From Neurospora crassa OR74A (taxonomy: Eukaryota > Ascomycota > Sordariomycetes > Sordariales > Sordariaceae): a stretch of 64,000 nucleotides of DNA. The stretch lies in NCBI RefSeq assembly GCF_000182925.2, contig NC_026501.1, positions 8,969,917 through 9,033,916 of the forward strand, written 5' to 3'. Every line of letters starts with the position of its first letter. Position 1 is the stretch's first letter. Below are positions 46,098 through 59,000 of this stretch, piece by piece. A program made the position numbers and the translations under genes. The notes below the pieces were generated by a model. That model saw nothing but the letters and a program-made list of their open reading frames with translations. It searched no databases and was not told the origin of the DNA.

Positions 46098-48359
46098 TGT
46101 GAATATGGGTTAGTTCTGAAGGTGAATTCTGTTGGGGTTGGATTGGGTTGGATGAGGATATGATATTACTGGCGGTGAGGGTCTCAAACACTTCTTTTAT
46201 GTAGGCATGGGAGATTGTCATGGTTGAAGATGCCTACCTATCCAGCTTTGGACATGATGCATCATCAACCAGAATCAGGTACGTGACATTGGATATTCGC
46301 AAGTAAGAAGCGCATGTTCGTTTGTCTTTCCAGTGCATCGGTCAGTGACACACCACTTTGTGGCAAATGTCTGGCTCGGGGGATTCCTAGCAAGGAAGTG
46401 ATGATGATAGTTGAGTCGAGATCAAAACAAACAGGGAGCTAGAAGTGCCTCCCCAAGACACTCGGCAACTGCATGATATTCTTAGGTGATGCACGCAAAC
46501 CAGAACTACATCTGTACTCCATGACTATCTGTCGTTTGTGTTCGTCGTTGCTTGCCCGCTTTCTTCACTTCATCTTGCAAGCGGACAGCGACACCCCATT
46601 GTCATGTGAACCTTTGGCACTGATCAAATTCTCACGATATATGTATCTACCCACGACTATTCGGCACTTTTTCAAAGCAGAGGTTATAGATACTCTCGGC
46701 GTCATTGGCCTAGGTATTACCGATATCGGGTTCCTTTGTACATACAATACATAGGTAAGGTAAGTAGGTATGTAGAGGTAGGCATGTGAGGCTATATTTA
46801 TGTACATAATCAGTATGATAGTGACCCCCAACCCCTTTACCCTGGCCTGGCCTCGATCGCTCGCTCGCTCCCTCACTCGCTTATCACAAAAAAAAAACAA
46901 AAAACTAACTCACCGAGAGTTCACCGTCTCACCGAATGAAACCTACCTCAACCTTCCTTATCTTACCGAGAAACACCCTTTTTTTCTCGTTTTTTCTTTT
47001 TTTTTTTTTCTTCCATTTTCTCTCGTTTTTCTTTCCATTCGAGACTTTATCTCCTCGGCCCGACCCTGCCGTGGCTAGATCTAATCTCCGAGCACTGCCT
47101 TTACTTCCTTCCTTTCGTATTCCCCCCCCCCATATTTTATGTCGCACATACATGTAGTCCCCGGTTCTTCTTTCACATGGACCCCTCCCCTTCCATCGCT
47201 TGCGGTTACGGCGCCAGTGAGAGAGAAGACACGACACTCTCAACTCAACTCGGACGGACCCCGTGTCTCTCGGTGGGGGTACAATGGAGAGGCTATGTAT
47301 GTACCTCTATCCCATCCATGTACGTGCGTACATACTGCGGTATGTACTATGTAACCTTAACTGTGGCTTGACTTGACTTGGCTTGACGGGGGAATGAATG
47401 AATGATTTCCATCGTCGCAATTCGTCTTCCCCCCTCCCCTGCTTGGTACCTAAAACCCACCAAAAAGCGAACCGTAACCCCAACCCCCAGGTAGCATGGG
47501 GATGCTTTAGCCTCACTTTTTTTTTTTTTGTGCCTTGCATCGTTCTTTCCCTTACAACTTCACAGTTCAGCTTACCATACTGTGAGGGGGTGTAGTAAGT
47601 GAATTTCGTGCGTGAGGCTCGGTTCAGGTTAAGGCTTTCCTTTCCTTTCCAAATGACACCCGTCTTTCGCGAAGTGTCACAATGACGAATGAATGAGTGA
47701 GTGCCGCCCAGTAAGAACAGGTATGTAGGTATGTAGCTAGGTAAGTGGTATCGTATATAGAGGGAGGGAGGTATGTACGTAGCAGGAGTGCTGTTGTTAC
47801 TTTATCTCGGCGTAGTGACCCCCATCTAGATAGGTAGTTACCATGTAGACACAGGAGCTGGCCGCATATCTCGACTACGTTCGTTTCTTAATCAACCTGT
47901 AGGGATGGCTAAGAACTTAGGTAGGTATAGTCGCGGAAGCTCCAACTTCAACAAATTCGACCGCTTATACCTAGGGTACCGAACCAGACGCTCTCGGCTC
48001 TCCTTGTTGTTGTTGTTGAAAACGATCACGACTTTTAGTGAGCAGACAGTGTGATGATTCCTAAACTTGGGATGTCAACTTCCAACTTCCAACTTACCAT
48101 GTACGAAACTTGATCTTGACTGTCAATTTATACATTACATAGTGTGTATGACCCTACATTACCTACGTAGGTAGGTAGGTATATAGTCAATTTAGAACCA
48201 AAACACATGTACACAACCTCTAGGTTTCCATCCGGCCCGGAATCCCGATAAGTATCCGTATCAGTGTCATACCTACGCAGTACCGAGAGCGAGGAGCCGT
48301 CCTCGACAACTAACTTCCGTTCGTTCGTTTGTTCGTATTCGAACCACAAGCCAACAGGA

Positions 48360-48360
<1 letters not shown>

Positions 48361-48400
<40 letters not shown>
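48361..48400 (+). repeat. 40-nt poly(A) run followed by a G/C-homopolymer patch
   Basis: Forty A, then CCTGGGGTTCCCCGGGGGCC and a C-rich stretch to about 48440. The abrupt change from pure A to pure G/C is unusual. It may mark an inserted poly(A) tail, a slippage hotspot or an assembly join. Confidence 0.85.
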
Positions 48401-48404
<4 letters not shown>

Positions 48405-50621
48405 GGGTTCCCCGGGGGCCCCCCCCCTTCCCCCCTTCCCCTTTTGGGTCCCAAATGCTCCGCCAAAATGGCTTGGCTTGGCAAACCTGAATGGGTTAAT
48501 AAAAAAGAGACTTGGCGAGTTGGATACCTACTAGTATTCAATCCTATCCTATCCTATCCTATCCTATGTGAGAAGGGTTCGCTTCTCTTTTCTTCTTTCC
48601 TTTTTTTGCCCTGTTCTGTTTCTTTGTTTTCCCCTTCCATTCATACCTCCTTGGTAAGGCCTTCCCTTCACAGTTTCGTTGACATGGCGGATTTTCTAAC
48701 GTCGTCCCGCCGAAAGATCATCATAACGAATTCGTTTCTTGCGCGCGCACTCTCCTCTTTCTTTATAGTACACTACTTACCTACTCCCTCCGTCTTCTAG
48801 ACCACACTTCTAGTAGCCAGTCCTTGGCGTTAATGATCTTACTTACATATCAGACCACCCACGTTACACAAGATGAGAGTGAGCTTGGCGCACTACACGA
48901 CACGACACGACACTGTGTGAAAGAAGCATCCCAGCAACCAGTTACTCTTCTTCTTGGTTGTTGCCAAGATGCCCCGAGATTGAAAGCGTTCCTTTTTTCG
49001 GTCTTCGTTCATTATGTATGGGTAATGAATGTGGTAATAAGGAGGCCACGTGAGCATTTCCCTCAGTGAATGGTGGTCTGAGATACATTGCTAGCTACAT
49101 AGGTATCCCAATAGCATCTTGGTTTGTTTCTATCAACAGTTTCTACGTCTAGCGCCTACCTATGTACCAACCCCTATATCCCCCTCTCTTAACTTCTCTA
49201 CATACCCGCATGCCATGCCATGCCATGCCATGCCATGCTGCGGCTACACGACGAAACGAACTCCATCGAGCCATCGTTGGACATCCAAGCATGTATGTAA
49301 CGTAGTGACATACACTAATGAAGCGGCCCTGGCTCCGGATGATGTGACCGATATCAGATCAAGATCAGCACTGACGAGAAGGGGAAGAAAAAAAAAAGAA
49401 GAGGGGTGACAGCCAAGACGACCGAAAAAAAAGGAGAAACGTGAAAGAAAATTCGACATACGTGCCTACACACGGTACTGTACACTAGGTAGTTTGGATC
49501 GGAGACTTTGAGCCTCCCGCGGCAGGCACCCCCAGCATCCCGATTCCTGTGACACTACACTAGACACATTTTTGGCTTGCTCCAGCTCCGAGAAACCCCC
49601 TTGATCGCTTTCATTCCTTGCTCTGCTGAAGATTGGCAAGGAAGAGAGAGAGAAAAAAAAAAGATTGGTCGCTTGGGTGTTTAGATCCCTTGTGTGAGCG
49701 AGTTACTGGGTGGGGTTGGATGTTTACTAAGAGGTTGCCAAATACACAATGTTTGTTTGGGCTGGCTTGGCATTGTGATAGGGGTCTCTACCACTAGCGT
49801 CCGCGAGTCCGTTGTTTCACTAACTGGGGCGGATCTGTTTCCTGTGAGTGGTGGTGTTAAAACGGTGATAGTATAGGGCTATGTATCTCCCAGCGAGCCC
49901 ACACTGCGAGCTTCAATTCGCCACTTTCAGGGTGTCGATATGGCGGCCGCAGAGAGGAAAGAGACGGTTTTGGTTCGGTTTGCCAGACCATGTGGAATGT
50001 GGAGAGGTGAGTGAAGGGTGTGTGCTGGGACTAGAGACCCAATAACGTTGCCGGTATCCGACTGAACGAGCAAAGAAAAATATGAAATCAAGGCTTGGCG
50101 CTTGATTGATCGCGGGAAATAGCTCGAGCGTTGTGTTTTCTTGGTAAATACCACAAGCCGTAACCCTTGAACAACCACCCACTTGGTGTGTTTGGGCACG
50201 CGAGGCAGAGGAGACAAGGGTGCATGTTCGCTTCCAGGGTCTTTGAAAAGCTCGAAAAGGGAAACTAGAGACAAAGCGAGGAACATATCCGGTTGGGCCC
50301 ATCTGGGCATTCGCGTAATGTTAGCGATTCGAGGCTGGATTTGTCCAGCCACAAGCTGCTTTTTTGTCTTCTTTCCCTTTGACCTCGTTCGGTTCTCACA
50401 TTTGCTGTCCGGCCAAATACAGGCAAGATCGGACATTCGGGAGGTAACCAACACACCAGACAGATGAGTGGATGTGGATGACAATGTCTCTTGATACAGC
50501 CATGTCGGCTTGGGTTTAAGTGAAGGCGTGTCGCTTTTGTGCCTTAATCACAAGATAAAACAGACGAACGGCCTTATCGCAATTTGTCGATCGCCCCGGC
50601 TGTCGATAAGTATGACCTTTG

Positions 50622-50623
<2 letters not shown>

Positions 50624-50676
<53 letters not shown>
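50624..50676 (+). repeat. 53-nt poly(T) run
   Basis: This is the longest homopolymer in the window, in non-coding DNA between GGG and GGTCCCC. The true length is likely uncertain. Confidence 0.85.
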
Positions 50677-50677
<1 letters not shown>

Positions 50678-51507
50678 GTCCCCTGTGCTCCCTTTCACCC
50701 ACGCGCTACATATTCGACTGACAAGTGGACAAAAGGGGATAAAGAGAGCAAAAGAGGTTGAGTCTGGATTCGGGGATCGACATTCGCCACCTGACCGCTT
50801 TTCAGGGTCCTGGGGATAGGACTTCTAAGGGTTCTGGAAGGCCTCAAGTGCGAATACGTACTGTGTCCCTGGTGTTGTTGTCTGCGAGTTGGCCTTGAGT
50901 TGCCAGCCTCCATTCGGATGTCGAGCCGTTTCGTAGCAGCTGGTAAACAGCAAGCGAAACCAATCCGCAAGATTGTGCAGTCACGTGAGAGATAACCAAG
51001 CCTTCCGATACTGCGCAGGTAGGGGATCCCCATCAGTGCCCGCCTGTCAGCTCAGATCCACGTTTTCGTCTTGGTGCTTAGCTGTTAATGGTAGATGCTA
51101 TTTTTGATGAGGCTAGACTTACGAGGCTGGTACACTGGTTGACTAAATACCAGACGAGCAAGCACATCTCAAGTGGCGTTTCAGGGTGATTTATCTTGAG
51201 CGCATACAAGACCGTTTTCTCTTGTTGTTAAAGTCATGATGCCTCTCTGAATTTCTCCGCCAGCTGATGCTTAACTCGAGACGGAAGCGGGAGCTGGACG
51301 GAGCTTTGGTTGGGGAAGTCGGATACGATGGTGGATTCGGCTAGAAGTGTCAAAGTATCGCGATTGCCGCCATCGTCATGGCTGAAATTCGTTTACTGCC
51401 TAGGCTTGTTTCGGCATCAGGCAAGTCCAGCCATGTCTTGCAGTGGTCTCTGTTTCCACGTCGTCAATTCATCAAGCCTTCACCGCCGCGTCTTCCATCT
51501 GAAAGAG

Positions 51508-51535
51508 AAAAAAAAAAAAAAAAAAAAAAAAAAAA
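51508..51535 (+). repeat. 28-nt poly(A) run
   Basis: Uninterrupted A run in the gene-poor region upstream of os-1. It creates spurious Lys/Phe-rich open frames on both strands. Confidence 0.85.
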
Positions 51536-54338
51536 TTATGTCTCGCTGGCCAGGGTTCGGTCGTTCTGGGCGCCAACAGATGCCGTCCCAATGGCGGCTT
51601 TCGCGAGAAGAAACGAAAAGCCAGCACTGACGTAGGTGGCTGGCAATACACACTTTGGGACGAGGGGAAGCTCCCAAGAAGTGTTGGGCATCGGCCGGGT
51701 CGCCCGTTGGGAGAAATCCATAATGGCCTGAGGAAAGCTGGAAGGAGGGGTAGAATATCGACAAGTGTAGCACAGATAAATAATGGGGTCGCGTGCCTGC
51801 AGATGAAAACGATTTTGACATGTTGTCGATCCGGTCGGTCCATGATCTCGATCGTATATCTTTTGGCCCGTCTAGTGTGGTGGTAGAAGTGGTCAATTTC
51901 CATGGCAATCGTTCAAACGCGATAGGGAACCTTGCGAGCGCAAAAAAGCAAACTGAGCAGTTACATAGGTAGTGGATGTAGGTATTGTGGAATGGAAGGA
52001 CCTGAAGGTGTTGGCACTTGCGCTTTCTCCGTCGGTCAGTGTGTGACGGGGCAATCATGTGCGAGAAACCCTAGGTCCCTAGGAAAGCGACTGGAGTCTA
52101 GCCGCTTATGGTTTGGTGTACAGTACCTTGTCGACTGTACACACTGTAAAAGTTGGGGAAGGAGACTCCAACGACGCTTCTTGCTGCATGGGTGTCTTTG
52201 GATGGGTGCCCAGCACTGACTGCATCGTCACCTAGCTTTCAGTGGTCCTTCAGTTGGGTCGCAACGTCAAAACACGTTGGGCCTTGAAACTCCCACGAGA
52301 TGCCGACGGGTTCGGGGAGGCTCAAAGTAGTGTAGTGTAGGTGGCCGCGTCTAGAACCGCTTTCCATGCCTTGCCTGCTTGTACAGGGCAGACAGAGCTG
52401 GGAGGGAACTGCCCGCTGGAGCACACGGTTCCATCCCGAGATGCAAACTGCGAACTGAGGCTCGCTCACCTTTGTCATCTCGCGTGGGACAGAGCGAGTG
52501 ATATGTAGACTACCTATATACACGGCATAGGAGCCAAGGGTTTCCTGACCAGGGCCGGCTCCAATGTTCTCGTCTCCGGATGGCTCAGCAGGCCTTGGAG
52601 CATCTGGAGTCAAGGCTACTAGTATCTCCAAAGCTGCCCGTTTGGTGTCCGCTGTTGATATTGGCGTCCTTTTTTATTGAAAAAGCGGCTGGCTACCCCT
52701 CCATCGGCATGCCTTGCCTGGCAACTGAAACCTGTTGCGACGCAGGCAATATTTCCACCGCCATACTTATATTATATGTAGGCAGTCGACCGAAGGCAAC
52801 GAAAGCCGGGAAAAACAATCCGGCCTGTTCAACGTGATGTCTGTGTCCATGTGTAGTGTACGACCTTGAAGTGGTGGCGTTGAGCAACCCCGCAACCCGT
52901 TTCAGGCGACGACTCACTGACAGCTGGGGGGAGTGTAGTATATATGTAGCCACACATAAGATACTTACCAACCAGTGATCTCCATGGCATGGATCGATCG
53001 ATCGTTAGTTGATAGGAGATTAGTGCATCCCTATGGCCTTTCTTCAAAGACACTCGATTACTGGCGATCCGGCGACCATGCCTAGACGACCAGATGCGCA
53101 ACAGAAGCCAGAAACGGCTTCTTACAGAATCAACTAAAGCATGACCTAACTGCCTTGCCTGCTAAGACTCCAAGTCGTACATTAAAAAGAGTCTTGTGCA
53201 AGGCGCCTTGTGTGCCATCGCGTGCGGGTAACCCATGCGTGCCATCGGCCAGCTGCCTGACCACAGTAGGTGACCTTGGGTCCCTTGCCCCCTTTGCGAT
53301 CGAGATCGGGCCCGAGATGGAAAACGTGAGATGAGGATGGTGTTTCTAGTGGTGAATGTCAGCTATGACCCCGAGTTTCCAAGATTTCGATCTGGAGTTT
53401 GCGGCCTTGAGGGAGGGGGCGCTCTCGCTAAGAAGATGTCTAGGTCAATGGTTTCTTTGTGTCCCCTTGATGCCTTTTCTGATCCCATCTCTCCAAACAT
53501 GCACGATCAGATCCTTCCGTCCTGAAGAGTCCCAGGCACGTCCTGGTTCCCGAGCGGAAACACCCCGTCCCGGCGGCTGTCTGTCTGTCTGTGTGTTCGC
53601 CGTCCCTCCGTCTCCGTCGGAACGGGACCACGAGATGGGACGAGTCAGGCACGTGTCAGGCTCGAGGCGTGCAGGTAGCGTGTGAAGTGTTGCCGCTCAT
53701 ACTGTCCCAACCGTGCACCACCAGTCTGCAGCCTTTGATACCACCTGCACGGCACTGGATTTCGGAGTCCGGACGGTGATGGCCGCCGAGTGGCAGGAAG
53801 AAGATGACTGAGTTATCAGATGAACAAGTTCGGATCAACAGTTGACGACTGATGAGATCTTGGTCATGAACGTGGACGGCTCGATGTGAGAAGTGAAACC
53901 CAAGATATAATGCTCAAAGGGTTCCATACATACGCAGTACTGCGTAGTGTACATCAAGTCATACGCGCAGAGCACAGACCACCCATACAATATCAACCCT
54001 CAGGTCCCAAGGGGCCAAGCACGGCAGCACCACAAGCAAGAGGAAGCAACCAAGAAGCCCGAGTTCAGTTCATTGCCTGCCTTGCCGTGCAGGAAGCGCA
54101 GCCAGCGCTGATCCCTCCCTTACTCGGCGCACTCGGCCGGCAAACAACCCCACCAGCCCACCCCCATCCCGTTTCTGCGGCCTCTCGTCTCTCTTCCTGC
54201 GCGGCTGTGAAGCATGGAAATCAACTGGAGAGCCAAAGGGGAAGACCTGAAGACGGGAGATTACCTTAGCAAGCACTGGAGAGGCTTCGTTCTTCTCTGA
54301 CTTCCTTTGACCCTGCCTGGTGTTTGACCTCGCCCAGT

Positions 54339-54369
<31 letters not shown>

Positions 54370-55207
54370 GACCACTCCGGGCAACAAGTCTCAGACCTTG
54401 GATCCGCCCTCCACCCTCGTCGTCCGCGCGCCGCCATTATCCTTGTTGGCCATCGTCGGCCCTGTCCCTTTCTCATCCCATCCGTTTTCCCTTTCAGAAT
54501 TTCCCCATCCACGTGCCATCCATCTTCTCGACGAAGCCCTTTTCCGCACTTGATTTACCTGAACGCTCCGTCCACAGTACACTGTACAAGAGTTCCCCCG
54601 TCAACCTCAACCTCCCTAGGTAGCAACTTGGAAAAGAGGATGAAGAGAGAGTCGACTGATGGGATAGGCAAAACAGTTGGGAGCGAAAAAGAAAAGAAAC
54701 AAAAACCAAAGCGACGCTAGGAAGAATCGAGTGCAGTGGTCAACGGCACCAAAACCATACCCGATTCATTCAGCCATTCAACGCTCGGCGGGCGCCCCTG
54801 TTCCCCGTCGCACGGCACTAACAGAACTAGCACTGTGCTCCTCCTCCTCCTCCTCCTCCTCCTCTAGCGCTCCGACGGACTCTGCACCTGGAGTTTACAG
54901 ACTGACACTGCACGCAGTGCCCTGCTGCGGCCCCGACGAGTCTGTCTTTGGTCTCCAGTCCCGTTCCAGTCCCGTCCATCCAGGAGCCAGTGATCTGATC
55001 CCATCCAACCCAGTCGACCCAGTCCACGCCCGCTGCCAGCCAGTCGAGTCCAGGCACCGCTCGATAACTCTCCTCTTTCTCCGCCTCACTCTCCCAACCA
55101 CAGTCCACCCACCGACCGGGCCACCACCACTCACCACCACCACCACGGCCCGGACTTCTTCAACCGCAGCAGCAGCGCAAGGAGCCAGGCCCAGCAACAG
55201 ATCAGCC

Positions 55208-55213
55208 AGCTCT

Positions 55214-55247
<34 letters not shown>
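55208..55247 (+). repeat. CAG/CAA trinucleotide repeat in the os-1 leader
   Basis: About twelve tandem CAG/CAA units in non-coding leader sequence, followed by CCAGTCCAGTCCAGTCCAGT pentamer repeats. Confidence 0.85.
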
Positions 55248-55898
55248 GCCAGCCCAGTCCAGTCCAGTCCAGTCCGCAGTCCGCCCGCAGTCGTCAACGA
55301 CTGACTGACTGACTGAACCTGAGGACGAGACTAGACTCGCTACCTACCTCTACCTACCTACCTACCTACCTACCTACCTACCCACCCACCGCTGTCGCTG
55401 TCCCCAGTCAATCCTACTACCTGACCTACCTTAGCCACGGAGAAAAAGGCGACCAAAACAGGCAAACAAAATCTCCTACTGCCTCCTCGCACCGAGGCGC
55501 ACGTCGAGTCTCCGAGCCTGAAGCCTCCGTCCAGCTCCAGCTCCCGCTCTCCTTTCGCGATACAATCCTTTTTTGAAAAACACAATTCCCACCCATCGCG
55601 GCGGGATATCTAGTACAAACAGTGAGCCCACTCCCCACCAGCACTGTTCTTTCGTCTGAAACTGTCAATTATACGCACGCGCTTGCTTTCTTCACACCTT
55701 TGCTGACGATCCCCTGCTTCAAGACCACCACAAACCCGACGCTCTGCATTGCAATTTCGCAACATAACCACATCAAGCTACCCAACCAGCAACACAGCCC
55801 AGAGACCAGAGATCGATTACAACGCCGCTCCCTATTCTCTCGAGTCCATCTCCCATCTCGATTCAATTGAAACCAACTTCTTAGACCCGCAAACGCCC

Positions 55899-55931
55899 AT
55901 GAAGTCGCAAGAGTCGATTGTTACCCACTAG
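55899..55931 (+). promoter_or_regulatory. Upstream ORF 80 bases before the os-1 start
   Basis: ATG 55899 opens a 10-codon frame (MKSQESIVTH) ending in TAG at 55929–55931, 80 bases before the os-1 ATG. It lies in leader-type sequence. Whether it is retained in the mature mRNA and limits os-1 translation is not visible from the sequence. Confidence 0.45.
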
Positions 55932-56011
55932 CTTCCGCGCCTTGCCCGACTGCGTTTCCTGCTCTATTCCGTCCCCAAGGCTCACGGCGCCAACGGCCGT
56001 AGCCCACAATC

Positions 56012-59000
56012 ATGACTGACGGACCAACTCTCGCAGCTATTGCTGCTCTCGTCAAATCCCTGGCTGTCGACCCGGCCACTACCCAGACCTCTGGACTTCG
56101 CCCAAGCACCCATGTCAGGCTTCCCGGTCCGTATACCCGTGAGAAGGGTGATCTGGAGCGTGAGCTCTCGGCTCTTGTTGTCCGCATAGAGCAGCTGGAG
56201 ACTGCCGCCATCGCTGCCTCTCCTCCAGCCATGCCCGATACACCAAATGCGCCAACCGATGCGCTGTTTTCAAACGGCACCCTTTCGCCATCCTCGGAAA
56301 CGCCTGATGCCCGCTACCCCGCTCCGCTACCGCGGAATGGCTTCATCGACGAGGCCCTTGAGGGTCTCCGCGAGCATGTCGACGACCAGTCCAAGCTGCT
56401 TGACAGCCAGCGTCAGGAGCTTGCTGGGGTCAACGCCCAGCTGATTGAGCAAAAGCAACTTCAGGAAAAGGCTCTGGCTATTATCGAACAGGAACGGGTT
56501 GCTACCCTTGAGCGGGAACTCTGGAAGCATCAAAAGGCCAACGAGGCCTTCCAAAAGGCTCTCCGAGAAATCGGTGAGATTGTCACTGCCGTCGCCAGGG
56601 GTGATTTGTCCAAAAAGGTCCGGATGAACTCGGTGGAAATGGACCCGGAAATCACCACCTTCAAGCGTACGATAAACACAATGATGGACCAGTTGCAAGT
56701 CTTCTCCAGCGAAGTCTCGCGTGTCGCTCGTGAAGTCGGAACCGAGGGTATTCTCGGTGGCCAAGCTCAGATCGAAGGCGTTGACGGCACCTGGAAGGAA
56801 CTCACAGACAACGGTATGTTTGATCCCATCTTGACAGCCGCAGCCGTAGTGGCCTATGTGTACTGATCATATCATCTAGTCAACGTCATGGCCCAGAATC
56901 TTACCGACCAAGTGCGAGAGATTGCTTCCGTAACGACTGCTGTCGCTCATGGCGATCTTACCAAGAAAATCGAGCGTCCCGCCAAGGGAGAAATACTTCA
57001 ACTTCAACAAACCATCAACACAATGGTGGATCAGCTACGGACTTTCGCCTCTGAAGTTACACGTGTCGCCAGAGATGTCGGTACCGAGGGTATCCTCGGT
57101 GGTCAAGCCGACGTTGAAGGAGTCCAGGGCATGTGGAACGAACTTACGGTTAATGTGAACGCCATGGCCAACAATCTAACAACCCAAGTCAGAGATATCA
57201 TCAAGGTTACTACCGCTGTCGCCAAGGGTGACCTTACTCAAAAAGTACAAGCTGAATGCCGCGGTGAGATTTTCGAACTGAAGAAGACTATCAACTCTAT
57301 GGTGGACCAACTACAACAATTTGCTCGGGAAGTCACAAAGATCGCCAGGGAAGTCGGAACCGAAGGAAGGCTCGGTGGGCAGGCCACTGTTCACGATGTT
57401 CAGGGTACTTGGAGGGACCTCACCGAAAACGTCAACGGCATGGCCATGAACTTGACCACACAGGTGCGAGAAATCGCAAAGGTTACTACAGCCGTCGCCA
57501 AGGGTGATTTGACCAAGAAGATTGGGGTCGAGGTTCAGGGTGAGATCCTGGATTTGAAGAACACCATCAACACCATGGTTGACCGTCTTGGTACTTTCGC
57601 TTTCGAGGTCAGCAAGGTCGCCAGGGAAGTCGGCACCGATGGTACCTTGGGTGGTCAGGCACAGGTTGATAATGTGGAGGGCAAGTGGAAGGATCTCACA
57701 GAGAACGTCAACACCATGGCCAGCAACCTTACATCTCAGGTAAGCTGCTCCTAGATGATCCTTTGCGGCATGCACTGTTTGCTAACTTTTCACAGGTCCG
57801 TGGGATCTCTACCGTCACACAAGCCATTGCCAATGGTGATATGAGCCGCAAGATTGAAGTTGAAGCCAAGGGAGAGATACTCATACTCAAGGAGACTATC
57901 AACAACATGGTTGACCGACTCTCCATTTTCTGTAATGAGGTGCAGAGAGTCGCCAAGGATGTCGGTGTCGATGGTATCATGGGAGGACAAGCCGATGTTG
58001 CTGGCCTGAAGGGCAGGTGGAAGGAAATTACCACCGATGTCAACACAATGGCGAATAACTTGGTATGTCTCGCCGCCGCCAGCACCCTTGAACAGCACCC
58101 CTTTTTGCTAATGCCTTTTACAGACGGCTCAAGTGAGAGCGTTCGGCGACATCACAAATGCAGCAACAGACGGGGACTTTACAAAACTCGTCGAGGTAGA
58201 AGCCTCGGGCGAGATGGACGAACTCAAAAAGAAGATCAATCAGATGGTCTACAATTTGAGGGACAGTATTCAACGTAATACCCAGGCCAGGGAAGCCGCC
58301 GAACTGGCCAATAAGACCAAGTCCGAGTTTTTGGCGAACATGTCCCACGAAATACGCACACCCATGAACGGCATTATCGGCATGACACAACTTACTCTCG
58401 ATACTGACCTGACACAGTATCAGAGAGAAATGCTCAACATTGTCAACTCCCTGGCCAACAGCTTACTGACCATCATCGACGACATTTTGGATCTGTCCAA
58501 GATCGAAGCTAGGCGTATGGTCATCGAAGAGATTCCTTATACGTTGCGTGGCACCGTCTTCAACGCGCTCAAGACTCTTGCCGTCAAGGCAAACGAGAAG
58601 TTTCTGGATCTTACCTATCGTGTCGACCATTCTGTACCCGACCACGTCGTCGGAGACTCCTTCAGGTTGCGCCAGATTATTCTTAACCTTGTTGGCAACG
58701 CTATCAAGTTCACCGAGCATGGTGAAGTCAGTCTTACCATCCAGAAGGCCTCTTCAGTACAGTGCAGCACCGAAGAGTACGCTATCGAGTTTGTCGTTTC
58801 CGACACTGGTATCGGTATTCCGGCGGACAAGCTGGATCTCATCTTCGACACTTTCCAGCAGGCCGATGGTTCAATGACTCGCAAGTTTGGCGGTACTGGT
58901 CTCGGTCTCTCCATTTCCAAGCGTCTTGTCAACCTCATGGGTGGTGACGTGTGGGTGAAGAGTGAGTATGGTAAGGGTAGCAAGTTCTTCTTCACCTGCG

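Larger units (their letters stand above)
46098..54560. other. Long gene-poor region upstream of os-1
   Basis: About 8.5 kb with no gene that I can support. It contains long homopolymers (separate entries), T-rich tracts near 46980–47040, CCATG tandem repeats (ATGCCATGCCATGCC, near 49210–49240), TCCTA tandem repeats (48541–48566), GGTA/TACC microsatellites (48165–48180) and many short open frames without protein-like features. The longest frames (49927–50484 and 51480–52058, minus strand) have no domain, and the second contains translated poly(T). It may hold distal os-1 control elements or unannotated non-coding transcripts. Confidence 0.5.
54561..56011 (+). promoter_or_regulatory. os-1 promoter/leader region with microsatellites
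   Basis: C-rich, G-poor sequence from about 54740 onward looks like a long transcribed leader. It contains a CTC-repeat run (54839–54863), a CAG/CAA-repeat run (about 55208–55247), CCAGT repeats and a (CTAC)n run (55338–55382). One open frame of 211 codons (54677–55312) is mostly translated repeats (Ser, Thr, Gln runs) and is not called as a gene. An N. crassa leader this long would expose many upstream ATGs. Confidence 0.4.

Noticed and set aside
54677-55312. A 211-codon open frame before os-1
   Set aside because: It is mostly translated Ser, Thr and Gln microsatellites, without conserved text; treated as os-1 leader.
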